Of a stretch of DNA of 64,000 nucleotides, positions 8,993 through 18,225 are shown one piece after another. The notes under the pieces are model-generated. The model was not told the DNA's origin. It made no database searches and saw nothing but the letters and a program-made list of their open reading frames with translations. Position numbers and translations under genes: made by a program. This DNA comes from Flagellimonas amphidinii (GTDB lineage Bacteria > Bacteroidota > Bacteroidia > Flavobacteriales > Flavobacteriaceae), in the NCBI RefSeq assembly GCF_013090115.1, contig NZ_JABFNN010000030.1, positions 248,001 through 312,000 on the forward strand. Reading direction: 5' to 3'. The first letter of the stretch is position 1; the number at the start of each line of letters is the position of its first letter.

Positions 8993-10696
8993 ATGGCAGC
9001 AATAAAATTAGACCATACCGATTGTGCCAAGAACAGTGTTCCAGTAATCGGGATTTTTGCAACATGCGATCCAAGAATAGATGAAGATTCAAGGGTCAGG
9101 GCATCAAATATTGTACAATTGGTAGCAGAACAGATATCAGGAAAAATTGTCACGCCTTTCAGTGACGAGGTGCCTGTTGTTTATTCGGATACACTTGTTG
9201 ATGGTGAAAAACAAGCAGATTTCGTGGCTTCACAATTTAAGGATGCAGGTGTAAATATCATTGTGTGCGTGCCCGATACTTGGGCATTTCCACAATTGAC
9301 CGTCATTTCACTTCTATCCCATTTTCCGCAAAGTACACCGTTCAATTTTACAACGGGCAACAGTGGGCCCCGTCCAGGGGTGGTTTTTACCCATGCCACC
9401 TCGGGTGCCTTGGCACAGTCAGGGCGACTGTTACATATTAATGTGGGCAAATGGGAAGAAACGGGTTTGAGCCCAAAGATAGACCCCGATACCATAGAAT
9501 CTTTAATAGATTGGTGTTACGCTGCGGTTACCTATCAAGGTTTGGCAGGAAAACGAATTGTGGTCTTTGGCCATGATTCTATGGGTATGGAAACAGCCCT
9601 GCCCCATGTCTCGGCAACAAGGAACCAGTTCGGGATTGAAATTACGAGATTGGATATGAAGCTTTTGGCCGATTTATTGGCCAAGGAGTCTTATGACAAG
9701 GAAGAGCTTAATCGTTTACGCAATTGGTTAACAGAAGGATCTGCTGGCATTGAATTGCCTTCGGATGTTGATTCAGGAAATTTGGATAAGAGCTTGGCAC
9801 TATATTTAATTGTAAGGGATTTGATGAAAGACCTCAATGCGGTAGGTGGTGGTTTTATGAGTCAATTGGAATGGGGATCCGACCATCGGGGAATTCCATT
9901 ACCGGTAGCGGATATCATGGAATCCCTATTCAATTCAACTTTTGACCACAATGGACCCAAAGCGGTCATGCCCTATGCCACTGAAGCCGATGTCCAGGCA
10001 CTGCTCACCCAACTCGTCATGACGTGGTTATCGGGGGGAAATCCTCCCTTATTTATGGACTTTAGAAAAGTATGGGATCAAAAAGAAATCCAAGAATTGG
10101 GAAATAAATTGGGGCTTGATCTAAGCGGGGATACCCTATGGGAAAAGAATGGTTTTGTAGATGGGGTAAATTCCGGGTCTGCATCCTTTGATTGGGCCGC
10201 ACTCCCTGGCACTTCTCCAGAAGAAATCCTTAAAAGGATCACTTTTCCAAAAGCAGTGGAATATTTTTCCTACTTGGGAAATTCAGTACATTTTGTTTCA
10301 CCTGGGGGAATTTCCGGTATTGCTGCCCGATTGGCCTTTAGCTCATTGTCGGGTATGTTTTCCATGGTCTGGGACGAAACGGAAACAGTCCTACCTCCCC
10401 AAGAGTTGACCAATGCCGTATGCCAAACTGCAAATCCCACATGGCCCCACACCTTTGTAATGCCCAAACATGCAACTATGGTGGAATACAAGCATTATGC
10501 CCCAGCCAACCATTTTCATATGACATGGAACCTAAAAAGGGCTAGATTACAGTTCTGGATGGATATGGCCAATGTGCTTTCCGTTACACCATGGGCCGCA
10601 AAGCCGGTTTATGAGGAAGGTATTGACCGACCAATTCCACTCTTGTACATTATCAATGGGGGAGAAGACCAAGCAAAACTAATGAGACAAAAATAA
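8993..10696 (+). CDS. L-fucose isomerase family sugar isomerase
   Basis: Cytosolic aldose-ketose isomerase of the FucI fold, 567 residues (E. coli FucI has 591). The metal-binding/catalytic triad of FucI can be placed: Glu331 in YATEAD, Asp356 in FMDFRKVW (FADVRTYW in FucI), and His507 in ANHFHM. NSGSASFDW and GHDSMGMETALPH also align with FucI motifs. It is followed 8 bases later by an FGGY kinase, so the pair converts an aldose to a ketose phosphate. Fucose, arabinose or a related sugar are all possible; no fuculose-phosphate aldolase is seen in the window. Confidence 0.85.
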   Translation: MAAIKLDHTDCAKNSVPVIGIFATCDPRIDEDSRVRASNIVQLVAEQISGKIVTPFSDEVPVVYSDTLVDGEKQADFVASQFKDAGVNIIVCVPDTWAFPQLTVISLLSHFPQSTPFNFTTGNSGPRPGVVFTHATSGALAQSGRLLHINVGKWEETGLSPKIDPDTIESLIDWCYAAVTYQGLAGKRIVVFGHDSMGMETALPHVSATRNQFGIEITRLDMKLLADLLAKESYDKEELNRLRNWLTEGSAGIELPSDVDSGNLDKSLALYLIVRDLMKDLNAVGGGFMSQLEWGSDHRGIPLPVADIMESLFNSTFDHNGPKAVMPYATEADVQALLTQLVMTWLSGGNPPLFMDFRKVWDQKEIQELGNKLGLDLSGDTLWEKNGFVDGVNSGSASFDWAALPGTSPEEILKRITFPKAVEYFSYLGNSVHFVSPGGISGIAARLAFSSLSGMFSMVWDETETVLPPQELTNAVCQTANPTWPHTFVMPKHATMVEYKHYAPANHFHMTWNLKRARLQFWMDMANVLSVTPWAAKPVYEEGIDRPIPLLYIINGGEDQAKLMRQK

Positions 10697-10704
10697 TCTT
10701 TGCC

Positions 10705-12384
10705 ATGAAGTTTACCCTCGGACTGGATTTTGGGACAGGCTCAGGTCGAGCATGCATACTGAGCATGGATTCGGGTGAGATTGTGGCAACGGGGACCTGC
10801 GCTTATGAAGGAGGAGAATCTGGAACCTATGTAGACCCAAACAATCCCTTATTGGCCAGACAATCCCCTTTGGAATATTTAAGGGCCCTTGAAATGGCGG
10901 TCAAAAATGCGATGCAGGAATTTTTATTAAAAGGGTACTATCCGAAAAATATCATGGGAATCGGTGTTGATGCTACAGGCTCTACACCGATCCCTGTCCA
11001 AAAGAATATGCAGCCTTTGATGGCTTTGACGGAGTTTAAGGATGATTTAAATGCCTATGCATGGTTGTGGAAGGACCATACCTCGGTAAATGAGGCGTTG
11101 GAAATTACCCGTAGGGCATCGGTGTCAAGACCAGAATATTTGGCAAAATGTGGGGGGACATATTCCTCCGAATGGTTCTGGTCCAAAATTTGGCATTGTC
11201 TTAATGAAGCTCCCAGAGTTTTTGAAGCAGCCTATAGTTGGGTTGAGCATTCTGATTTTATACCGGCCATGCTTGCAGGTATTTCCAATGTTAAAGACCT
11301 TAAAAGAAATGTTTGTGCTGCTGGCCATAAGGCCATGTATTCGAAAAGTTGGGGTGGATTGCCCGATAAGGAGTTTTTGGCATCATTACATCCGAAGCTG
11401 GCAGAACTTAGAGATAGATTATATGATGATGCGTACAATTTTGAGGAATCCTTGGGTACCCTATCCTTGGAATGGAGTAAGCGATTGGGGCTGCCACAAG
11501 GGATTCCCATAGCCGTTGGGGCATTGGACGCCCATGTAGGAGCTATTGGTGCCGGGATAGGGAATGGGAAATTTGTTAAGATCATTGGCACTTCCACCTG
11601 TGACATTATGGTATTTCCTTTGGAAAATCGACCCAAAGACTTCAATGGAGTGGCCGGAATAGTCGAAGAATCTGTACTTCCTGGTCATATTGGCATAGAA
11701 GCGGGCCAAGCTGCCGTGGGTGATTTGCTCAATTGGTGGGTGCAACAAGTACTTAAAGAAAATGTGGCATACCACTCCGTGCTGACAGAGAAAGCAACAA
11801 AGCTAAAAGCGGGGGAAAGTGGATTGTTGGCTTTGGATTGGAACAATGGAAACCGGAATGTATTGGGGGACCAACAACTGTCAGGACTGGTAGTGGGGCA
11901 GACTTTGGCCACTGCAGATTACGAAATTTATAGGGCGCTGATCGAGGCGACAGCTTTTGGGGCACTGAAGATTATAAGAAGGGTTGAAGATGAGGGAATA
12001 GATATAGAGGAGATAATTGTCACCGGTGGAATAGGCCATAAAAATGAAATGTTCATGCAGATCTATGCCGATGTCATAGGCTATCCGGTTCGGTTGGTGG
12101 AAAACCCAGAAACAGTTGCGGTGGGAGCTGCTATAATGGGAGTTTCAGCTTACAAAAAAGATGCAGGGGAGCCTGTTCCCATCAATGAATTAATTGATCA
12201 ATTATCAGTTCCGTCAGATAGGGTATATATGCCCAATACATCTGAATATCGTATCTACTCACGTCTATATAAAATATATTCTCAGCTTCATATGGAGTTT
12301 GGAGAGAAAAGTAATAGGAGAGGAACGCTTTTTAATGTAATGAAGGATTTAATGGAGATTCGAAACGAAGTATCGAATCATTAA
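10705..12384 (+). CDS. FGGY-family carbohydrate kinase (ribulokinase-like)
   Basis: ATP-dependent ketose kinase, 559 residues, of the AraB-like branch of FGGY kinases. The N-terminal phosphate motif GLDFGTGSGRACIL and the ribulokinase-type GGESGTYVDP...ARQSPLEYL are present. The catalytic ALDAHVGAIGAG, the ATP-site IGTSTCDIM and the C-terminal VTGGIGHKNEMFMQIYADVIG follow in order. The spacing from the isomerase stop is 8 bases, so the two are co-transcribed. It probably phosphorylates the ketose made by the isomerase. Ribulose, fuculose and related sugars cannot be told apart by eye. Confidence 0.87.
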   Translation: MKFTLGLDFGTGSGRACILSMDSGEIVATGTCAYEGGESGTYVDPNNPLLARQSPLEYLRALEMAVKNAMQEFLLKGYYPKNIMGIGVDATGSTPIPVQKNMQPLMALTEFKDDLNAYAWLWKDHTSVNEALEITRRASVSRPEYLAKCGGTYSSEWFWSKIWHCLNEAPRVFEAAYSWVEHSDFIPAMLAGISNVKDLKRNVCAAGHKAMYSKSWGGLPDKEFLASLHPKLAELRDRLYDDAYNFEESLGTLSLEWSKRLGLPQGIPIAVGALDAHVGAIGAGIGNGKFVKIIGTSTCDIMVFPLENRPKDFNGVAGIVEESVLPGHIGIEAGQAAVGDLLNWWVQQVLKENVAYHSVLTEKATKLKAGESGLLALDWNNGNRNVLGDQQLSGLVVGQTLATADYEIYRALIEATAFGALKIIRRVEDEGIDIEEIIVTGGIGHKNEMFMQIYADVIGYPVRLVENPETVAVGAAIMGVSAYKKDAGEPVPINELIDQLSVPSDRVYMPNTSEYRIYSRLYKIYSQLHMEFGEKSNRRGTLFNVMKDLMEIRNEVSNH

Positions 12385-12667
12385 TAGCGAAGTGATTGTA
12401 ACTTTTTTTGGATTGAAAGTCAGGGTTGTAAAGATTTGGGTAGTGAAGCATAAGTCAAACCAAAATAACCCTTTACGTACTTTATTTACAGTTATTTATT
12501 GGAGGCAATTCCTTACACAAAAAAGAGTATAATATTTATTTAGATTTATTAAATTCTTAATCTTTCTCCTTGATTTTTTTGAGATATAGTTAATAATTGA
12601 TTAAAAAATCATTAAATTAAAAGACCTCCCCCATTTTTAACTAAACTATTTTCAGAATGTATGTGTT

Positions 12668-13069
12668 ATGCCTATTGTAACCTATTGGAAAACTGACACA
12701 TTTGTTTATGAAGGAAGTGGAATCGTGACCGGGGAAGAAATACTCCGATCGGGAGAAGCTTTTCTTGAACCACCTGAAGGCGTAATTCCAAAATGTCAAG
12801 TTGTGAATGCCTTAAAGGTGAAAGATGTACATCTTAATGAACTGGATTTGGTTAATATTTCAGCGGATGATTTGGCTGCGAGTAGAAAGTTTCCTGACCT
12901 TAAAGTGGCTCTTGTTGCAAAAGAAGGTCCTGTCATGGAAAGTTTTATCAAGTACCTAAAAGTATCTTGGGCCATCAATACCACTTGGGATATTCGGATT
13001 TTCAATTCCATGGATGCAGCTCGTGATTGGTTAAACTGTGTTGGAAGTACTGTTGTGTCTTCTAACTGA
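12668..13069 (+). CDS. STAS/SpoIIAA-like small protein
   Basis: A 133-residue cytosolic protein with no signal or membrane segment. The alternating pattern (VTYWKTDTFVYEGSGIVTGEEIL... KVALVAKEGPVMESFIKYLKVSWAINTTWDIRIFNSMDAARDWL) resembles the SpoIIAA-like/STAS fold, in which the last helix carries a DAxxWL motif. It stands alone between an AT-rich 283-base gap, in which I see no other feature, and a good terminator. Function unknown. Confidence 0.6.
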   Translation: MPIVTYWKTDTFVYEGSGIVTGEEILRSGEAFLEPPEGVIPKCQVVNALKVKDVHLNELDLVNISADDLAASRKFPDLKVALVAKEGPVMESFIKYLKVSWAINTTWDIRIFNSMDAARDWLNCVGSTVVSSN

Positions 13070-13097
13070 GTTTAATCGAGAGGAGATTAGAGGGAAA

Positions 13098-13126
13098 GAC
13101 CACCCATTTGGGTGGCCTTTTTGTTT
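13098..13126 (+). terminator. Rho-independent terminator, possibly bidirectional
   Basis: CCACCCA (13100-13106), two loop bases, then TGGGTGG (13109-13115) followed by CCTTTTTG. It ends the STAS-like gene. On the other strand the hairpin is followed by TCTTT and may also serve the symporter gene ending at 13154. Confidence 0.85.
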
Positions 13127-13153
13127 AAAAAATCTGAAAATAGTGCAATAAAT

Positions 13154-14806
13154 TTATCCCGTAAAATAAGATAGGATAGCAACCACAATGATTACCAAAA
13201 GAATTGAGAGGATTACATCTACCGTACTATAACTGCCCTTAGTGGCGGCTTTGTCTTCAGCAGTCAATGTGCCAAAAGAAAGACCCTTGATTTTGGCATA
13301 ATCAGGTTCAGCTGTGGCCAAACTAACTGATACGCACAAAACCACTGAAAAAATGAACATAAAAATGGCCATGTGCGCAAAATTCACTGTTGCAAATTGA
13401 TACAAAAAACTTGTAAGTTCAGCTCCGGCCGCAATTTGGGGCTGGAAGTATATTTCAGAACCCAATCTAAGGATTAGCAGGACCAAACCAGCCAAAAGTG
13501 TGGTTATGGCTGCCTTTGAATTTACTCTTTTCCAGATGATACCCAGCAGGAATACTGCCGTTACTGGAGGGGCAATGTATGACTGGACGTTTTGCAAGTA
13601 TTGGTACATGACCCCACCTCCAATTTTATCCATGATCGGAATCCAAATGATACCCAATACCACTATGAAACTAGTAGCAATTTTACCAATGGTCAATAGT
13701 TGTCGTTCCGATTTTTCGGGACGTAACTTTTTGTAGATATCAATAGTGAAAATTGTAGAGCATGAGTTGAATACGGATGCAAGTGAGCTCATTAAAGCGG
13801 CCATAAGTCCACCGGCAACTAAACCTTTAAGTCCCACAGGGAGTAAGGTTTTTACCAACATGGGAAAGGCCCTGTCAGCGCGTTCTACACTAAAAACTTC
13901 TGGATTTTGAATGGTCAATGCAAAGGCTATGATACCTGGCACCAAGAAAATCAGAATGGGCATCAATTTAAGATAGGCCCCAAAAATAGCTCCTCTTCTA
14001 CCTATTTTAATATTATTGGCCGCTAGGGTACGCTGTACAATATATTGATCGGTACACCAGTACCAAATACCTACAATGGTACCTCCGATCAGTAACCCAG
14101 TCCAAGGAAAATCTGGGTCGCTCATGGGTCGCCACATGTTAAAATGGTCAGGGCTTGCGGCAATAACGGTCTCTCTGAGTTGCCCCCAACCACCTACTTC
14201 CTGTAGCCCTAAATAGGTAATGATCAAAGACCCAAGAATCAAGATGACCGTTTGAAGGGTTTCCGTATAGATAACTGCTTTCATTCCTCCAACTACGGTG
14301 TAAATGCCAGTAAAAACAACAACGCCAATAGCACCATACCAGAATGGGATACCTAAAAGTTCAGATACCACAATACCCCCTGCATAAATGGTAACGGACA
14401 CCTTTGTCAGAACATAAGCGACCAATGAAAAAATGGAAAGGAACCAGCGGGAACGACTGTCAAATCTTTTTTCCAAGAATTCTGGCATGGTGAAAGCTCC
14501 ACTTCGTATGTAAAAGGGAAGGAACAACCATCCGAGTAAAAGTACAATCCAGGCATGAAGTTCATAGTGGGCCATGGGTGTGCCGGATTCAAATCCAGTT
14601 CCGGCAAGTCCAACTACGTGTTCCGAACCTATGTTTGATGCAAATATAGAGGCTCCTATAACGAACCATCCTACATTTCTGCCTGCCAAAAAGTAGTCCT
14701 GGGTGTCCTTGTTCTTTTGGGCAACGACCCATACGGCCACTCCTATCAAGGCCAAAAAATAGATGCCCAGAACTATCCAGTCTGGCCTTTCTAAAACAGA
14801 TTCCAT
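13154..14806 (-). CDS. Sodium/sugar cotransporter, SGLT-type (SSS family)
   Basis: Inner membrane Na+/solute symporter, 550 residues with about 14 helices. The N-terminal region has DYFLAGRNVGWFVIGASIFASNIGSEHVVGLAGTG, the signature of the SGLT branch that carries glucose, galactose or related sugars. GAIGVVVFTGIYTVVGGMKAVIYTETLQ and WYWCTDQYIVQRTLAA are further SSS hallmarks. It is transcribed alone on the minus strand and is divergent from the phosphonate genes starting at 15103. The 296-base gap between them holds no further gene. It may serve the sugar genes to its left. Confidence 0.9.
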   Translation of the reverse strand: MESVLERPDWIVLGIYFLALIGVAVWVVAQKNKDTQDYFLAGRNVGWFVIGASIFASNIGSEHVVGLAGTGFESGTPMAHYELHAWIVLLLGWLFLPFYIRSGAFTMPEFLEKRFDSRSRWFLSIFSLVAYVLTKVSVTIYAGGIVVSELLGIPFWYGAIGVVVFTGIYTVVGGMKAVIYTETLQTVILILGSLIITYLGLQEVGGWGQLRETVIAASPDHFNMWRPMSDPDFPWTGLLIGGTIVGIWYWCTDQYIVQRTLAANNIKIGRRGAIFGAYLKLMPILIFLVPGIIAFALTIQNPEVFSVERADRAFPMLVKTLLPVGLKGLVAGGLMAALMSSLASVFNSCSTIFTIDIYKKLRPEKSERQLLTIGKIATSFIVVLGIIWIPIMDKIGGGVMYQYLQNVQSYIAPPVTAVFLLGIIWKRVNSKAAITTLLAGLVLLILRLGSEIYFQPQIAAGAELTSFLYQFATVNFAHMAIFMFIFSVVLCVSVSLATAEPDYAKIKGLSFGTLTAEDKAATKGSYSTVDVILSILLVIIVVAILSYFTG

Positions 14807-15102
14807 AATTAAATTGGTTTAGTTTGTTCGGTCATTATCAAAATGACGTTGAGTTAAATGAAATTGGTTAATGCTTTTTCAAAAGCATCAGGTTATATTT
14901 TCAGTGTAAGAGCAAAATAGAGCATATTACTCTTGATGAAGCTAATATAACTGGAATTTTCCAAAATTTCCTTTGGGACGAAATAATCTAACAAACGAGG
15001 GTATAATTTTTTGCTAACAATTATTTAAACTGAAAACAATAGGTAATTTCCTATAAAAGTGAGTAATTTGAAAAATTAATTTATTATTTGTAAACATTAA
15101 TA

Positions 15103-16395
15103 ATGAATAAGAATACTTCCACCAAGCGGCCAGTTTCCACCTTTGTGCTTCATGCTTCTGTGGCTGCCTTTGGAACGTATTTTTGTATGTACGCGTTTAG
15201 GAAGCCTTTTACAGCCGCTACTTTTGAAGGATTAAATTTCTTTGGCGTCAATTATAAGATTCTATTGATTATTGCCCAAGTCTTGGGTTACGCACTTTCA
15301 AAGTTTGTGGGCATTAAGGTGATATCTGAGCTAAAACCAAACCGCAGACTTTTATATCTCATTTCTTTGATAGGACTTGCGGAGCTTGCCTTGTTTTTCT
15401 TTGCTTGGGTACCGGCGCCCTACAATATTGTCTTCATGTTTTTGAATGGGATTCCCTTGGGTTTGATATGGGGAATTGTATTCTCATACATTGAAGGGAG
15501 AAGGTCCACAGATATATTGGGTATAGCACTTTGTTCCAGTTTTATCATTTCCAGTGGTGTGGTCAAATCCATTGGGCTTTATGCAATGGACTTTTTTGGT
15601 GTAGATGAATTTTGGATGCCAGTTGTGACCGGGGCTCTCTTTATTGTTCCGTTACTATTTTTTTCATTCCTTTTGCAGCGGGTACCGCCCCCAACCAAAG
15701 CTGATATAGAACAGCGTGTTGAGCGGATACCTATGACGAAGCAAGAACGGAAAGCTATTATATCAACCTTCTTTTTTCCATTGTTCATTGTGGTAATTTT
15801 CTATACCCTCCTAACTGCATTTAGGGATTTTAGGGACAATTTTGCTCGAGAGCTGTGGGACAGTATTGGTTACGAAGGAGACATTTCGGTATTCTCCACT
15901 TCAGAAACTATAATAGCTGTGGTGGTTCTTTTGATTGTAGGTTCAGTTTTCTTTATCAAGAATAACTTAAGAGCTTTATTGGCCTATCATTGGTTGCTTC
16001 TTTTGGGAACTATCGTATTGGGAGTTTCAACTTTACTTTTTCAAATGGAAATTTTAAATCCATTTATATGGATGGTGTGCACTGGTTTTGGACTTTACAT
16101 CTGCTATGTGCCCTTCAACGGACTCTTTTTTGATCGTTTAATTGCCGTTTTTAGAATCAAGGGCAACTCAGGGTTTTTAATCTATATCGCAGATGCGTTT
16201 GGCTACATGGGAAGTATTTTGGTATTGCTCTATAAAAACTTTGGCCAGGCCAATCTTTCTTGGCTTAATTTCTTTGTTTATGGCACTTATACAGTTGCTT
16301 TGATAGGAACTGGTATTTCCATTGTTTCCTTCTTACATCTAAAGGCCAGGCACAAATCACAAAATTTTAAAGAACAACTGGGTTATGGACAATAA
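15103..16395 (+). CDS. DUF5690 MFS-type transporter, candidate aminophosphonate importer
   Basis: Inner membrane protein with about 12 predicted helices, 430 residues, fitting DUF5690 of the major facilitator superfamily. The first helix has FGTYFCMYAFRKPFTAA. Its Y-x2-R-K-x-F core resembles helix 1 of GlpT-type organophosphate antiporters, where the arginine (Arg45 in GlpT) binds phosphate; here it would be Arg33. The gene overlaps the FAD oxidoreductase by 11 bases and is followed by the phosphonatase-like gene, so uptake of an aminophosphonate across the inner membrane is the best inference. No direct evidence for substrate. Confidence 0.72.
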   Translation: MNKNTSTKRPVSTFVLHASVAAFGTYFCMYAFRKPFTAATFEGLNFFGVNYKILLIIAQVLGYALSKFVGIKVISELKPNRRLLYLISLIGLAELALFFFAWVPAPYNIVFMFLNGIPLGLIWGIVFSYIEGRRSTDILGIALCSSFIISSGVVKSIGLYAMDFFGVDEFWMPVVTGALFIVPLLFFSFLLQRVPPPTKADIEQRVERIPMTKQERKAIISTFFFPLFIVVIFYTLLTAFRDFRDNFARELWDSIGYEGDISVFSTSETIIAVVVLLIVGSVFFIKNNLRALLAYHWLLLLGTIVLGVSTLLFQMEILNPFIWMVCTGFGLYICYVPFNGLFFDRLIAVFRIKGNSGFLIYIADAFGYMGSILVLLYKNFGQANLSWLNFFVYGTYTVALIGTGISIVSFLHLKARHKSQNFKEQLGYGQ

Positions 16396-17539
16396 ATTTG
16401 ATGCCATCATTGTTGGTGGAGGTGTCTTGGGGACTTTTCATGCCTTTCATGCACTGAAGGCTGGTTTAAAGGTGTGTTTGGTGGAAAAAGATGCCCGTCC
16501 TCAAGGTGCTACAGTCCAAAATTTTGGACAAGTTGTTCCATCTGGAATGAACTCCAAATGGCAGAAATATGGCCGGGAAAGTTTAGCGATATATAAAGAA
16601 ATACAATCGTTGTTCGATATTTCCATACGTCAAAATGGTACGGTTTACCTAGCATCAAATGATGAAGAAGAACAATTGTTGGTAGAACTCAGGGCCATTA
16701 ACAATAATAGTGGGTATACCTCCAAAATGTTGACCAAGGATGAGTGCTTAAAACGTTATGCGGGCTTAAGAAGCGATTATGTTCAAGCAGGACTATTTTT
16801 CCCAGAGGAGGTGACGGTGGAACCTCGAGTAATGATTCACAAACTACATGAATATTTAAAATCCACTGGACTTCAGATAAGAACTAAATTTCCAGTCATT
16901 GCATGCACAAAGAAAGGAGATGTGGTAGAGGTGGAAAGTTCTGCTAACGAAAAAATTTGGGCCAAAAAAGTAATTATCTGTAATGGAAGTGACTTTAAAA
17001 CTATATATCCAGATTTGTTTCAAAATAGTGATTTAGAAGTTTCAAAATTACAAATGATGCAGACCAAACCGCAAAAGGACTATGTTTTAAATGGTTCTAT
17101 TTTAACGGGTTGGACCATAAGAAGATATGAGGCTTTTCATGAATGTGTATCCTATGCGGAAGTCAAGGCAAGAGAAGATGCCAATAGTCTTCAAAAAAAA
17201 TGGGGAGTTCATATTTTGTTCAAACAGGCTGTGGATGGATCTGTTATTTTGGGAGATTCACATCAATATGCTGATGCCGATAAAGTAGAAGACTTGGGCT
17301 TTGATTTGGATATGGATATCGACAATTTTATGATTGAGGAAGCAAAAAAAATCATAAAATTACCCACTTATGAGATTCAGCACAGATGGTACGGGATGTA
17401 TTCACAATGCAAGACCAAAGATATTTTTACAACCACTGTTGATGAAGATATTCACATAATTACTGGGATTGGAGGAAAGGGAATGACGGGAAGCGCTGGT
17501 TATTCCAAAAAAAATATTGCTACTATTTTTAATACATAA
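16385..17539 (+). CDS. TIGR03364-type FAD-dependent amine oxidoreductase (phosphonate-linked)
   Basis: DadA-like flavoprotein of 384 residues. The N-terminal dinucleotide fold IIVGGGVLG (residues 8-16) ends in VEKD; the C-terminal FAD motif is ITGIGGKGMTGSAG. It fits TIGR03364, a group defined by linkage to phosphonatase-like hydrolases and thought to deaminate aminophosphonates oxidatively. A related enzyme, PbfD, is reported to turn 2-aminoethylphosphonate (and its N-methyl form) into phosphonoacetaldehyde. Here it starts inside the DUF5690 gene and ends 8 bases before the HAD hydrolase ATG, so coupling is tight. It may replace the transaminase PhnW, which is absent from the window. Confidence 0.83.
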   Translation: MDNKFDAIIVGGGVLGTFHAFHALKAGLKVCLVEKDARPQGATVQNFGQVVPSGMNSKWQKYGRESLAIYKEIQSLFDISIRQNGTVYLASNDEEEQLLVELRAINNNSGYTSKMLTKDECLKRYAGLRSDYVQAGLFFPEEVTVEPRVMIHKLHEYLKSTGLQIRTKFPVIACTKKGDVVEVESSANEKIWAKKVIICNGSDFKTIYPDLFQNSDLEVSKLQMMQTKPQKDYVLNGSILTGWTIRRYEAFHECVSYAEVKAREDANSLQKKWGVHILFKQAVDGSVILGDSHQYADADKVEDLGFDLDMDIDNFMIEEAKKIIKLPTYEIQHRWYGMYSQCKTKDIFTTTVDEDIHIITGIGGKGMTGSAGYSKKNIATIFNT

Positions 17540-17547
17540 TATTGAAT

Positions 17548-18225
17548 ATGAAAGACATACAACTTGCGGTTTTTGACATGGCGGGCACTACGGTCAACGA
17601 AGATAACGTAGTGTACAAAACCGTTCAAAAAGCATTGGCCAATGCAGGATTGGAAACAACTTTGGAAATTGTTTTGGAGTTTGGGGCCGGAAAGGAAAAA
17701 TTTAATGCCATCAAGGATATAATAAATGAGATTGCCCCTGAGTCCAAATTTAATGCTGATGAAATTCATGCAGACTTTAAAAATTTATTGAAGGAGGCAT
17801 ATGCTAATTTAGAGGTTTCCCCGTATGAAGGAGTAGTTGAGCTTTTTGAAACATTAAAAGACAACCATGTGAAGGTAGTATTGAATACGGGGTATGATGC
17901 AAAGACCGCTCAAAGTTTGGTGGACAAATTGAAATGGAAAGTTGGAGAAGAAATTGACGCTTTAATCACTGCCGATGATGTTGAAGTGGGAAGGCCATCA
18001 TCAGAAATGATTGACAAGGCAATGGAGCAATTTGATATTTCCGATTCTGATAAAGTATTAAAGGCAGGAGACTCCATAATTGATATTGAGGAAGGTAAAA
18101 ATGCCAACTGCGGAATTACCGTTGGGGTATTGACAGGTGCGCATACCCGGGAGCAATTGGAAAAAGCCAATCCTACTTTGATTTTGGAAAGTCTTGAAGA
18201 ATTGGGAAAAATCTTATTTCCTTAA
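17548..18225 (+). CDS. Phosphonatase-like HAD hydrolase (TIGR03351 type)
   Basis: Cytosolic HAD-superfamily enzyme expected to cleave the C-P bond of phosphonoacetaldehyde, giving acetaldehyde and phosphate. The nucleophile motif is DMAGT (Asp10), the special form found in PhnX and its relatives. A cap lysine lies in the G-x2-K-x2-AI pattern at Lys51, 41 residues after the nucleophile as in Bacillus cereus PhnX (Asp12/Lys53). An arginine (VGRPSS) replaces the usual HAD lysine, and GDSIIDIEEG closes the site. I chose the ATG at 17548; an in-frame TTG lies at 17542. It is the last gene of its operon and its end meets the convergent regulator. Confidence 0.87.
   Translation: MKDIQLAVFDMAGTTVNEDNVVYKTVQKALANAGLETTLEIVLEFGAGKEKFNAIKDIINEIAPESKFNADEIHADFKNLLKEAYANLEVSPYEGVVELFETLKDNHVKVVLNTGYDAKTAQSLVDKLKWKVGEEIDALITADDVEVGRPSSEMIDKAMEQFDISDSDKVLKAGDSIIDIEEGKNANCGITVGVLTGAHTREQLEKANPTLILESLEELGKILFP

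Noticed and set aside
13098..13126. Small RNA formed by the hairpin after the STAS-like gene
   Set aside because: The position right after the gene and the T-run fit a normal terminator.
15061..15102. Bacteroidetes promoter before DUF5690 (TTTG at 15067 and TTATTTG at 15084)
   Set aside because: Spacing between the two elements is too short and the -7 element is not an exact match.
17542..18225. TTG start for the phosphonatase-like gene
   Set aside because: ATG at 17548 gives the usual short N-terminus before the DMAGT motif; TTG adds only two residues and is a weaker start.
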